From positions 103,251 to 167,250 of the forward strand of contig DUSS01000027.1 of the NCBI GenBank assembly GCA_012842495.1: a stretch of 64,000 bases of DNA. Direction: 5' to 3'. Below are positions 16,875-25,208 of the stretch, piece after piece. The translations under genes were made by a program, and so were the position numbers. The notes under the pieces were generated by a model that was not told where the DNA came from, ran no database searches, and saw only the letters and a program-made list of their open reading frames with translations. Position 1 is the first letter of the stretch, and each line of letters begins with the position of its first letter. Source of the DNA: Candidatus Fermentithermobacillaceae bacterium. Lineage in GTDB: Bacteria; Bacillota; Sulfobacillia; Fermentithermobacillales; DUSS01.

Positions 16875-17732
16875 ATGGTGGGGATCATGAACGGGGCCGT
16901 TTTCAATCTTTTCTGGCTCATATTCCTGGCTGCGACGTTCTTTTATCCCGCCCTAAAACACAAGCAGGTGGAGCTCGCCCGCTTGCGGATGCTCAAAAAA
17001 CTCGAGGCAAAGCGCGGTTCGAGGGTAGTCACCATGATCCATAGACAGGAGTCCATAAGCTTTCTCGGTCTACCCGTCGCCAGATACATCAGCATCGAAG
17101 ATTCGGAGCAAGTACTGCGGGCCATACGCATGACCCCCAAAGACATGCCCATCGACATAATCTTGCACACGCCGGGGGGACTGGTCTTAGCTACGGAACA
17201 GATAGCCCTTGCCATCCAGCGTCACGGTGCCCCGGTAACGGTCTTCGTGCCTCATTACGCTATGTCCGGAGGCACGATGCTGGCGCTGGCTGCCGACGAA
17301 ATCGTCATGGACGAAAACGCGGTGCTCGGTCCGGTGGATCCCCAGCTCGGCTCGTACCCGGCCGTCTCCATACTCGAAGCAGTAAAGGCGAAACCGCTGG
17401 CCGACGTGGATGACGAAACTCTCATCATGGCGGATGTGGCAAGAAAAGCTCTGGCCCAGGTAAAGGACACCGTAACCTCGCTTCTCCGCGATAAAGTCGG
17501 GGAAGAGGAGGCAGGGCACATAGCTGATATCCTGACCTCGGGTAACTGGACCCACGACTACCCTTTGACACCCGACCAGCTCTCGAAGATAGGTCTTCGC
17601 GTAAAGGTGGGCATCCCAGAAGAGGTCTACCAACTCATGGAGCTCTACCCCCAGCCGCCCCAAAGGAGACCCTCGGTCCAATATATCCCGGTTCCTTACA
17701 GACGGGAAAGGGGAGGCCGGGATTCTCCTTAA
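16875..17732 (+). CDS. Membrane-anchored serine protease of the SDH/ClpP-like (SppA-related) family
   Basis: 285 aa. An N-terminal helix (AVFNLFWLIFLAATFFYPAL) anchors a cytoplasmic or peripheral ClpP-fold domain. DIILHTPGGLVLATEQIA forms the oxyanion region, HYAMSGGTMLALAADEIVMD holds the nucleophile Ser, and LGPVDPQLGSYPAVSILEA precedes the likely general-base segment. The pattern matches the SDH_sah (serine dehydrogenase proteinase-like) family found in many archaea and Bacillota. Two in-frame ATGs (16875 and 16887) are possible; the first has GAGGATGG just upstream. Possible role: membrane protein quality control. Confidence 0.85.
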   Translation: MVGIMNGAVFNLFWLIFLAATFFYPALKHKQVELARLRMLKKLEAKRGSRVVTMIHRQESISFLGLPVARYISIEDSEQVLRAIRMTPKDMPIDIILHTPGGLVLATEQIALAIQRHGAPVTVFVPHYAMSGGTMLALAADEIVMDENAVLGPVDPQLGSYPAVSILEAVKAKPLADVDDETLIMADVARKALAQVKDTVTSLLRDKVGEEEAGHIADILTSGNWTHDYPLTPDQLSKIGLRVKVGIPEEVYQLMELYPQPPQRRPSVQYIPVPYRRERGGRDSP

Positions 17733-17756
17733 CGCTCCCCCACCGTGTCTTGCCGG

Positions 17757-18341
17757 TTATGACCCGGTACCAGCGAGAGCTCTCCCGATCTCAAAAGCTT
17801 TCAGGTTTACGTCCACAGCTTTAGGTGGCACCGTCTCGGCGATGGTTTCTTTCCAAACGTCCGCCGGAATCTCAAGGAACCTGGAAAGCGCCCCCAGACA
17901 CACCGTATTGGCGGCGCGTACGTTTCCGGCTTCCCTCGCCTTGTTCAACGCGGGGATAACCAAAACCCGGCCCGCCCTGGATAAGAACCACTCCGGCCGT
18001 ATGTCGGGATATTGGGCCTGACCCATTATGACCGGAACGGGCTTGATTCGTTCATCGCTGGTCAGGACGAGTCCGCCTACCTTGAGTTCGGGAAGCTGCC
18101 GGTACGCTTCGAGGATTTCCAGGCCCAGTATGACGTCGGCCTCACCACTGGGTACCAAGGGTGAGTAAACCTTCTGACCGCGTCTCACATAGCTTATGAC
18201 CGTTCCGCCTCTCTGGGCCATGCCATGAACTTCTGACGTCTTGACGTCGAAGCCCGCTTTCGCGAAAACCCGGGCCAACACGGACGTGGCGAGGAGTCCT
18301 CCCTGCCCGCCGACGCCGGCGATGATAAAGTCCTTAAACAT
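17757..18341 (-). CDS. iorB: Indolepyruvate:ferredoxin oxidoreductase, beta subunit
   Basis: 194 aa gamma-type subunit of 2-oxoacid:ferredoxin oxidoreductases. MFKDFIIAGVGGQGGLLATS is the family opening, followed by SEVHGMAQRGGTVISYVRRG. With IorA it oxidatively decarboxylates aryl pyruvates to aryl acetyl-CoA, reducing ferredoxin during amino acid fermentation. The start at 18341 has AGGAAA six bases upstream and gives the usual family length. The frame is open back to an ATG at 18560, right after the iorA stop and behind GGAGGAGGTG, which would add 73 residues rich in Gly, Ala and Pro; that longer form cannot be excluded. Confidence 0.9.
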   Translation of the reverse strand: MFKDFIIAGVGGQGGLLATSVLARVFAKAGFDVKTSEVHGMAQRGGTVISYVRRGQKVYSPLVPSGEADVILGLEILEAYRQLPELKVGGLVLTSDERIKPVPVIMGQAQYPDIRPEWFLSRAGRVLVIPALNKAREAGNVRAANTVCLGALSRFLEIPADVWKETIAETVPPKAVDVNLKAFEIGRALAGTGS

Positions 18342-18563
18342 GATGGTTTCCTGGCGTGCCGCACCAGGTCTTGCTCCCCCCGTGGGGGCAGTAGCTATGT
18401 GGCCAACAACACCGGGAATCTTCCCGGCACCGCCGGTACCGGGCACTCCGACACCGATAGCCCGCGCTGTAGAAGACCGCACAGCGTCGCAGGCACAGGT
18501 TGTGACGTCATCGGTGACGCCGGCAAAATCATTGGCCGTCTGGGATATATTGGGCACCATCGA

Positions 18564-20441
18564 TTACCGCACCTCCTCCGCTTCGGTGACTACCAGGGCA
18601 TTTCTGGGACAAATCTCGGCGCAAACTCCGCAAGCTGTGCACAAGACCTCATTCACCCTCGGTCTCTTGCCATCGGGCTCCAAAGCGGGACAGGCCGGTT
18701 GCATGCACAACCCGCACTCCCGGCACAACTCAGCTTTGAATATCAAGCGCTTTTTGGGTTCCTGACGAGGCAGGAGAATGCAGGGCCTACTGGTTATCAC
18801 CACCGAGGCCGGCTCCTTAAGAGCTTCTCTGATGGTGCGCTCCAGCGACTTTACATCATAAGGATCGACCACCGACACGGATTTGGCTCCGCAGGCCGAA
18901 GCTATCTCCTCCAAGGAAATCCTGGGGGCGGGCTTTTTTCTCGCATCGTACCCGGTGCCCGGGTGTCCCTGGTGACCGGTCATGGCGGTCGTCCCGTTGT
19001 CCAGGATTATTACAGGCCTCCATACCCGGTTATAGGCCATATTGATGAGGGGCGTCAGCCCGGAATGCAAAAACGTGGAATCCCCTATGACCGCTACTAC
19101 CCTGCTGGCCTGTTCAGGGGGCAACCCCAGGCTCATCCCCGACGCATGTCCTATAGAAGCACCCATGCAGGTGGTGGTATCTTTCGCTGACAGAGGCGGT
19201 AACGCCCCCAGGGTGTAGCACCCGATGTCGCCGGTGACGGTGAGACCGAGTTTCTTTAAGACATAAAACACGGGCCTGTGAGGACAGCCGGGGCATAGCA
19301 CCGGAGGTCTTGGCGGAAGGTCGCCGGGACCCGGCAGGGTCCCTTGTTCCGGGCCTCCCTCCGGTCCGCGCTCCTGCCGACGTTGACCGGCAGGCCGTGC
19401 TCCCTGGCTGGCCGCCTCTGGAGACCGGAAGCGAACTGCCATCGCACCCTCGATTTTCTCGACCCCTGCGATGATATAATCCCTGGAGAGCTCTCCAACC
19501 TGGGGGAAGACGTCCTTCCCGTGACAGGAGATACCCATCGCCTTAACCAGATCCTCCCAGAAAGGATCGAGCTCTTCCACGACGTAAAGAACCCGTACCT
19601 TCGAAGCAAAATCCTTTATCAGGCGTTCCGGAAGAGGATAGGATATGCCTAGTTTCAAGACGGAAGCGTCAGGGAATGCTTCTTTGACGTACTGATACGA
19701 GATTCCTCCGGTAATGAAGCCGCGTTCCGTCGAGCCCCATTCCAGCCGGTTGATGGGAGACTCGCTGGCAAACTGCTGAAGCTCCCTCACCCTCGCCACG
19801 ACCTGAGGTTTTCGGCCTCTGGCATGAGCGGGAAGCATCACGTACTTTCGCGGGTCTTTCCGGTAGGGCCGGGGTTCGGGCTCGACCCGGTCGCCCAGCT
19901 CCACAAGGGAACGGGCATGGGATATTCTGGTCACTGACCTCACTATGACCGGGACGTCGAACTTCTCGGATATCTCGAAAGCCTGCTTCGTGAAGTAGAG
20001 AGCTTCAGCACTATCCGAGGGTTCAAGCACCGGCACGCTAGCAAACCGCCCGTACCATCTATTGTCCTGCTCGTTCTGGGATGAGTGCATTCCCGGATCA
20101 TCCGCCGTCACGATCACCAGACCCGCATTCACTCCCATGTACGACACGGTCATCAGGGGGTCAGCAGCCACATTCAACCCAACGTGCTTCATGGTAGCCA
20201 AAGCCCTCACCCCGCCGATGGATGCGCCTATGGCCACCTCCAGCGCCACCTTCTCATTGGTTGACCATTCCACGTGGATACCGTCATATCCGGCGAGGGA
20301 TTCGATTATCTCCGTACTGGGCGTGCCGGGGTAGCCCGCAGCTACCTTCACGCCCGCCTCCCATGCGCCCCTAGCTATGGCCTCGTTACCGTACAGAAGC
20401 GCACGGGTGGCTCTCGCCTCTTTCACATGTCCGTGAGCCAC
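18564..20441 (-). CDS. iorA: Indolepyruvate:ferredoxin oxidoreductase, alpha subunit
   Basis: About 625 aa. The N-terminal pyrimidine domain has YGNEAIARGAWEAGVKVAAG and GYPGTPSTEI. The middle carries a linker rich in Gly, Pro, Gln and Arg (about residues 355-385). The C-terminal thiamine-diphosphate domain is VIGDSTFLHSGLTPLINMAY, followed by two [4Fe-4S] motifs, CRECGLCMQPACPALEP and CTACGVCAEICPRNAL, that pass electrons to ferredoxin. GTG at 20441 is selected because GGAGGGG lies six bases upstream; the frame is open 18 bases further to a TTG. It precedes iorB in the operon. Confidence 0.95.
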   Translation of the reverse strand: MAHGHVKEARATRALLYGNEAIARGAWEAGVKVAAGYPGTPSTEIIESLAGYDGIHVEWSTNEKVALEVAIGASIGGVRALATMKHVGLNVAADPLMTVSYMGVNAGLVIVTADDPGMHSSQNEQDNRWYGRFASVPVLEPSDSAEALYFTKQAFEISEKFDVPVIVRSVTRISHARSLVELGDRVEPEPRPYRKDPRKYVMLPAHARGRKPQVVARVRELQQFASESPINRLEWGSTERGFITGGISYQYVKEAFPDASVLKLGISYPLPERLIKDFASKVRVLYVVEELDPFWEDLVKAMGISCHGKDVFPQVGELSRDYIIAGVEKIEGAMAVRFRSPEAASQGARPAGQRRQERGPEGGPEQGTLPGPGDLPPRPPVLCPGCPHRPVFYVLKKLGLTVTGDIGCYTLGALPPLSAKDTTTCMGASIGHASGMSLGLPPEQASRVVAVIGDSTFLHSGLTPLINMAYNRVWRPVIILDNGTTAMTGHQGHPGTGYDARKKPAPRISLEEIASACGAKSVSVVDPYDVKSLERTIREALKEPASVVITSRPCILLPRQEPKKRLIFKAELCRECGLCMQPACPALEPDGKRPRVNEVLCTACGVCAEICPRNALVVTEAEEVR

Positions 20442-20671
20442 TTCTTGCCCCTCCCGCAACGCAAATCATACTTAAGGGGTCCGCGTCGCGGGACCCCAGA
20501 TGTTCACCCTATCGCACTTCTTGTCATTGGTGAAGAAATCCTCCTTTTCGATACGGATAGATTCTCATTTGCCACAATCCGCGTCGTGGTTGCGATGATC
20601 TAGTAGGGTACGTTGGAACCGGGGTGGAATAATGAAGGTCATTACGAGCAAGACAACGAAACCTGACACCG

Positions 20672-21433
20672 GTGGAACCTACATTGAACCTGTCGTTTTT
20701 CAAATCCCAGAAGCAGGAACCGGTGGAGTCCCGGGTCGCCAGAGCCAGGGACGGAGACACCCTGGCCAGGGAGAAGCTGATTCGGGACTACACTCCATTT
20801 ATCCTCAAAGTGGTATCTTCGGTAACTGGCCGGTACATATCTCTGGACAAAGACGACGAAGCGTCCGTTGGGCTTCTGGCCTTTAACGAAGCGATAGATG
20901 CGTACACGAGTAAGAGGGCGGGATTCTTAGCATTCGCAGCTACGGTCATTAAGCGCCGGGTCATAGATCACTACCGGAAGGAAAACAACTGGAAAAGAAT
21001 GGTCCAAGCAGACACCCGGCGGGACGGCTCGAATGGCAACGCCTCGTACGCAAATGTGCTTACCGAAGACGTTGACTGGCAGGAGGCCCTGGAGCGCCGG
21101 GATGAAATCGAGAGGTGGAAGGAGGATCTTGGCCGCTGCGGAATCACCCTGGACGATCTCGTCAGGGCAACTCCCAAGCACCAGGACGCCCGGGAACGCA
21201 TTTTGCGGGTGGCCGAGATTCTCGCCCAATACCGTCACCTGGCGGAAAAGATAGAGTCTCTCGGGCGTCTTCCCGTCGATGACGTCCTGGAACTCCTGCC
21301 GGACGGCCTCCGGGTGTCCCGGAAGACTCTTCAGCGGCACTCCACGTATATCGTGGGGGTACTGCTGGCGGCCTCGGGAGACTATCCGTTTCTCAAGCAA
21401 TATTTAGGCTTGGGAAAGGGGGGAAACATATAA
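20672..21433 (+). CDS. sigI: RNA polymerase sigma factor SigI
   Basis: 253 aa. RARDGDTLAREKLIRDYTPF is sigma region 2; DEASVGLLAFNEAIDAY and FAATVIKRRVIDHYRKE complete it; the C-terminal SigI-specific half contains the DNA-contact segment GLRVSRKTLQRHSTYI. SigI controls heat response in Bacillus and extracellular polysaccharide sensing in cellulolytic clostridia. The family-length start is the GTG at 20672, which has no clear ribosome site; a TTG at 20684 lies eight bases behind GGTGG. The stop codon directly abuts the rsgI start, the standard sigI-rsgI arrangement. Confidence 0.92.
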   Translation: MEPTLNLSFFKSQKQEPVESRVARARDGDTLAREKLIRDYTPFILKVVSSVTGRYISLDKDDEASVGLLAFNEAIDAYTSKRAGFLAFAATVIKRRVIDHYRKENNWKRMVQADTRRDGSNGNASYANVLTEDVDWQEALERRDEIERWKEDLGRCGITLDDLVRATPKHQDARERILRVAEILAQYRHLAEKIESLGRLPVDDVLELLPDGLRVSRKTLQRHSTYIVGVLLAASGDYPFLKQYLGLGKGGNI

Positions 21434-22822
21434 ATGACCAGCCAAGACAGCGGAGTAGTGGTGAGAGCAGGCAGAGGATATGCAGTGGTCTTGACCAGGG
21501 ACGGCCGCTTCCTGAGAGTTAAATCCCGCGGAATTCCCCCCATGGTTGGAGAAGAAATCCTCCTCCCTTCGCCCTTCGCTCCGTGGACATCCTGGACACG
21601 CTGGGTTCCGGCGGTAGCGTTGGCCTGCGTCATGGTTTTCCTGTCCTTCTTTGGTTATACGAAATATATCGAGGCCAGACCAGCTCTGGCTTACGTGTCC
21701 GTTGATTCGTCGGGCAGCGTGGAGCTGGAGGTAAACGACCGGGGGCTAGTCAGGTCAGCAACGGCCTTTAACCAGGAGGGGGAACGACTCCTGACCCAGA
21801 TCCGCTACCAGTTCCAGCCAGTCGACAAGGTCATTACAGAGATCGCCAAAATCGAAAGCGAGAAAGGTTCATCCGGTTTCATCGTCGGTTTTATCCCCAT
21901 CAAAGAAACGCCGCAGGTCACGAAGCTTGAGGCCAGAATTCGAGAGCAAGTGCGTAAAGCCGCCCCTAATTTCCGGCTCCCCCCGGCTCAAGCAGGGCAG
22001 GGCACCGGAGGAGAATCAGGGGTGACCAACCCTCTGGTCAACACGTTCAGATTCACCATCGAGACGCGGGAGAAAGCCAGGACCATGTCCATGTCGCCCG
22101 CAAGGCTCCTGGTGTGGGGGCTGTCCGCCAAGAGCCGGGGTGCTCAAATAGAGCCTTCCGGGCCGGGACCGGCCGGGACGAACGGAAGTTCCGGCAACAA
22201 AGATCAGCCGGGTAAGCCCGGTGACTCGACCGGACCGGGCAAACCGGGTCCGGATACCGGGTCGAATCAGCCGGGCGATTCGGTAACTCCGGGGATGACC
22301 AGCCTCTTGTCGGAAGAACAGGTCCGTGCGGGCTTGCCTGACGTGTCGAACCCCTCCGACTTCCTGAAGGTGCTAAAGGAACACGACGATCCGCAAGAGC
22401 TCGAGGACGTGGTTGAGGAAATACTGAACATGTTCCAAAAGGCTGGCGAGGAGTCAGGCAGAGGTGACGGAGGTGCCGAGGCCGGAGCCAACGAAACGAC
22501 CCCTGGCAAGACAGATAAGGGCAATGGTGCCGGACAGGACAACCGGCGCAAGGAAGGCGGCAGCAAAGGGGGAGAACAGCCCGAGGGTGGCGGAAATGGC
22601 GGGAATGGCGGAAGGGGCGGGCAAGGTAGAAAGAGCGGAGATCGCGGAAGGGAAGGGCATGGCGGAACGAGCGAGGGCGCTGGAAAGGGCGAGGACGGTG
22701 GAAAGAGCGGAACAGCCGGAAACGACGAAACCAGCGGAAAGACAAAGCCCAGTGGAAGTACACCGCCAGGAGATGACGGACATGAACAGAAAAGTTCGGA
22801 TGACGAACCCGGTGACCGCTAA
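21434..22822 (+). CDS. rsgI: Anti-sigma-I factor RsgI-like protein with a repetitive extracellular tail
   Basis: 462 aa. Residues 1-50 form the cytoplasmic SigI-binding RsgI_N domain (SGVVVRAGRGYAVVLTRDGR). One helix follows at about 57-73 (RWVPAVALACVMVFLSFFGY). The periplasmic-type segment AYVSVDSSGSVELEVNDRG is the conserved RsgI module, but the usual Asn-Pro self-cleavage pair is Ser-Gly. The tail is a collagen-like stretch (KPGDSTGPGKPGPDTG), a short helical part, then a Gly/Lys/Asn/Glu-rich array encoded by 9-base repeats. No carbohydrate-binding module is visible. It lies in tandem with sigI. Confidence 0.88.
   Translation: MTSQDSGVVVRAGRGYAVVLTRDGRFLRVKSRGIPPMVGEEILLPSPFAPWTSWTRWVPAVALACVMVFLSFFGYTKYIEARPALAYVSVDSSGSVELEVNDRGLVRSATAFNQEGERLLTQIRYQFQPVDKVITEIAKIESEKGSSGFIVGFIPIKETPQVTKLEARIREQVRKAAPNFRLPPAQAGQGTGGESGVTNPLVNTFRFTIETREKARTMSMSPARLLVWGLSAKSRGAQIEPSGPGPAGTNGSSGNKDQPGKPGDSTGPGKPGPDTGSNQPGDSVTPGMTSLLSEEQVRAGLPDVSNPSDFLKVLKEHDDPQELEDVVEEILNMFQKAGEESGRGDGGAEAGANETTPGKTDKGNGAGQDNRRKEGGSKGGEQPEGGGNGGNGGRGGQGRKSGDRGREGHGGTSEGAGKGEDGGKSGTAGNDETSGKTKPSGSTPPGDDGHEQKSSDDEPGDR
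22589..22741 (+). repeat. In-frame 9-base tandem repeats in rsgI
   Basis: Seventeen consecutive 9-base units close to GGCGGAAAN (for example GGCGGAAAT, GGCGGGAAT, GGCGGAAGG, GGTGGAAAG, AGCGGAAAG). They encode triplets such as GGN, GGR, GRK, AGK, GGK, SGK. The array accounts for most of the disordered C-terminal tail. Confidence 0.85.
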
Positions 22823-22867
22823 GCGAACCTGTATGCCCCCTCCTGCATGTTCTATAATATTCCTGGA

Positions 22868-25123
22868 ATGAGCGTCGCTGCGAATGAGCTCTCCCGGCAA
22901 CTCATATCCGAGGCTTTTCGGGAAGATGGACTTCTCAAATCGGTCATCGCCGGATACGAATACAGGCCCGAGCAGGCGCAAATGGCCGAGGCCGTCTGGC
23001 AAACCCTTTCGGACGGAGGCATTCTCCTCGTCGAAGCGGGAACCGGGGTCGGGAAGTCCATGGCTTACCTTTTACCCGCGACCGTTCTCGCAGCTTCCAG
23101 CGGACGGCGCGTGGTCATTTCCACCTACACGGTAAACCTCCAGGAACAGCTGGTATCCAAAGACCTCCCGTCCCTTAACAAGTTCTGGGAAAAACAGGGT
23201 ATCGCGATTAATTGGGACCTCGTTAAAGGAAGGGGACATTACCTTTGCTTGCGCAAGTTCAACCGCCGTTACGATCAAGCACTCAAGCAAACCGACCTGT
23301 TCAGTTACACGAAGCCGGAAGAAGACCTGATCAAGGAGCTGAAAGCTCTCATCGATAGTAGCTCGGTAGCCGCACTGCCGCCCGCGGACCCATGGAGTGA
23401 ACCGGAGGACACCTATCTTGCGTACGAAGGATCAGCCACGCACCCAGACGGGTCCTTTCCTCGAGACCCTGCGGGCGAAGCGGACACCGGTCCGAGGGAC
23501 GAACTCCCTACCTCGACCTCGACTACAGGACGGTGGGACGGGGATGTCGACAAGCTTGAGATAAAGCTACCCCCGGGCCTGTGGAGCGAATTTTCATCGG
23601 ATACCGAGAGCTGCATGGGAGCAAAATGCCCGTACAGGACCCGTTGCTTTTACCGGCTGGCCAGATCCTCGCTGGACAAATGCCATATCCTCGTGGTCAA
23701 TCACGCTCTGCTCGTTTCCGATCTGCGCTTGAGGGTTGAGACGAACGGCAACACCCGTCTCCTGCCCGCCTACGACACGCTGATCATAGACGAAGCGCAC
23801 CACTTCGAACCGGTGGTAAGGGAGCACCTGGGGGCGTCGATAAGTTCGTGGAGGCTCAAGAGACTTGCCGGTGATACTCTGAGGGAAGCCAGGTCGGAGT
23901 CGCTTGCCCGTTTCATCGGGAAAAAGCAGGTGGACAGCTTGAAGGACACTCTGGAAGGCGCCATCAATTCCCTCGAAACGATTCTCGACAGCCTCCTCAG
24001 GCAGGTGAAATCCAGGGAGTCGGAAAAGGCCCGGCTCACACAGAGGGCGTTCATCGACGAGAAACTCGTCAATGCCCTGAGGGAAGTAGCGGCAACCGTC
24101 AACACCTGGCTCAATTATGACCTGACGCAGGAAGAACGGTTTGAGGTGTCGAGCCTGCGCCGCAGGTTCACCGAGCTCGCTAACGAGCTCGACGAGTTCA
24201 ACTCTCTGGAAGGTGATGGTGTAGACACCGTCTACTGGGTGGAGAGAGCTTCCGCCGGCGGGACGAGGGCAGATGCGCTTCGTTCGTGTCCCCTCGAGGT
24301 AGCTGACTATCTTGAGGAGAATCTCTGGTCCGAACTGCGATCCGCCGTACTGACCTCTGCTACGTTGACCGTAGGTAAAATGAAGCCTTTCGATTATGTA
24401 AAGAGCGCTCTGGGACTGGAATCTGCTGGAGAGCTCAAGCTTGGGTCTCCATTCCAGTATGAGGAGCAGGCGTGTTTATGCGTTCCGGAAGACTCGCGCT
24501 GTTATGATCCGAACAGTCCCGATTTCCTGGAATATGTGGCGCGGGTCATTCCGCAAATAGCTGATCTCACGTTGGGCAGGTGCTTCGTCCTGTTCACCAG
24601 CTATAAAGCTATGGACAGGGTTGTTCAAAGCATAAAGGACACGCTGGAGGCGAAAGGTTTCCCTGTACTCAAACAGGGTGACGGCTCCAGGGAAGCTTTG
24701 CTAAGCGAGTTTAAAAGACTCGGGAACGCGGTGCTTTTCGGCGTTGACTCGTTTTGGGAGGGAGTTGACGTGCCCGGAGACGCCCTTTCCTGCGTGGTGG
24801 TGGTCAAACTCCCGTTTTCCGTTCCCGATGATCCTGTTGTTCAAGCAAGAAGCGAGCTGTGGGAATCCCAGGGTCGCAACCCGTTCCGGTCATACTTCCT
24901 TCCCAAGGCCGCCCTCAAGCTTAAGCAAGGGTTTGGCCGGTTGATCCGCACGAAAACGGACCGGGGTGCCGTCGTGATACTCGATCCGCGCATCGCTACC
25001 AGAGACTACGGAAAGCTCCTGCTGGAAAGCTTGCCGCCGGCGAGGATCACGACGGAGCTCGAAGACATAGCTCGCGCCGTTAACCCCCCGTCCCGACCGG
25101 TCACGTCGGACCACCGCCCTTGA
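22868..25123 (+). CDS. DinG/XPD-type ATP-dependent DNA helicase with iron-sulfur domain
   Basis: About 751 aa superfamily 2 helicase. Walker A is EAGTGVGKSMAYLLP, motif II is IIDEAHHF, and motif VI lies in KQGFGRLIRTKTDRG. Four cysteines suited to a [4Fe-4S] cluster lie between motifs I and II: one in GHYLCLRKF and three in SCMGAKCPYRTRC. VVNHALLV follows. An acidic, Pro-rich insert lies between the first and second cysteine groups. The usual role is unwinding of D-loops, R-loops or damaged DNA. The start is uncertain: ATG 22847 and ATG 22868 are in frame and neither has a clear ribosome site; a TATAAT at 22853-22858 between them would start RNA just before 22868. Confidence 0.9.
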   Translation: MSVAANELSRQLISEAFREDGLLKSVIAGYEYRPEQAQMAEAVWQTLSDGGILLVEAGTGVGKSMAYLLPATVLAASSGRRVVISTYTVNLQEQLVSKDLPSLNKFWEKQGIAINWDLVKGRGHYLCLRKFNRRYDQALKQTDLFSYTKPEEDLIKELKALIDSSSVAALPPADPWSEPEDTYLAYEGSATHPDGSFPRDPAGEADTGPRDELPTSTSTTGRWDGDVDKLEIKLPPGLWSEFSSDTESCMGAKCPYRTRCFYRLARSSLDKCHILVVNHALLVSDLRLRVETNGNTRLLPAYDTLIIDEAHHFEPVVREHLGASISSWRLKRLAGDTLREARSESLARFIGKKQVDSLKDTLEGAINSLETILDSLLRQVKSRESEKARLTQRAFIDEKLVNALREVAATVNTWLNYDLTQEERFEVSSLRRRFTELANELDEFNSLEGDGVDTVYWVERASAGGTRADALRSCPLEVADYLEENLWSELRSAVLTSATLTVGKMKPFDYVKSALGLESAGELKLGSPFQYEEQACLCVPEDSRCYDPNSPDFLEYVARVIPQIADLTLGRCFVLFTSYKAMDRVVQSIKDTLEAKGFPVLKQGDGSREALLSEFKRLGNAVLFGVDSFWEGVDVPGDALSCVVVVKLPFSVPDDPVVQARSELWESQGRNPFRSYFLPKAALKLKQGFGRLIRTKTDRGAVVILDPRIATRDYGKLLLESLPPARITTELEDIARAVNPPSRPVTSDHRP

Positions 25124-25156
25124 CTTCACAGGTCAAGTGCCGGGTATCGTCCCGGC
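25119..25156. terminator. Two short hairpins between convergent dinG-type gene and nrdJ
   Basis: CTTGAC/GTCAAG (25119-25124 and 25132-25137), which includes the helicase stop codon, then GCCGGG/CCCGGC (25139-25144 and 25151-25156). Neither has a U-tract, so a terminator role is only suggested by position between two convergent genes. Confidence 0.35.
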
Positions 25157-25208
25157 AGGTCACGCGCCAATCACCGCTCACGCATGACAGAGTGAAGATG
25201 GTGGTCCG

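Noticed and set aside
18399..19190. Plus-strand reading frame of 263 codons
   Set aside because: Antisense to iorA/iorB, whose motifs are unmistakable. High GC makes long antisense frames common here.
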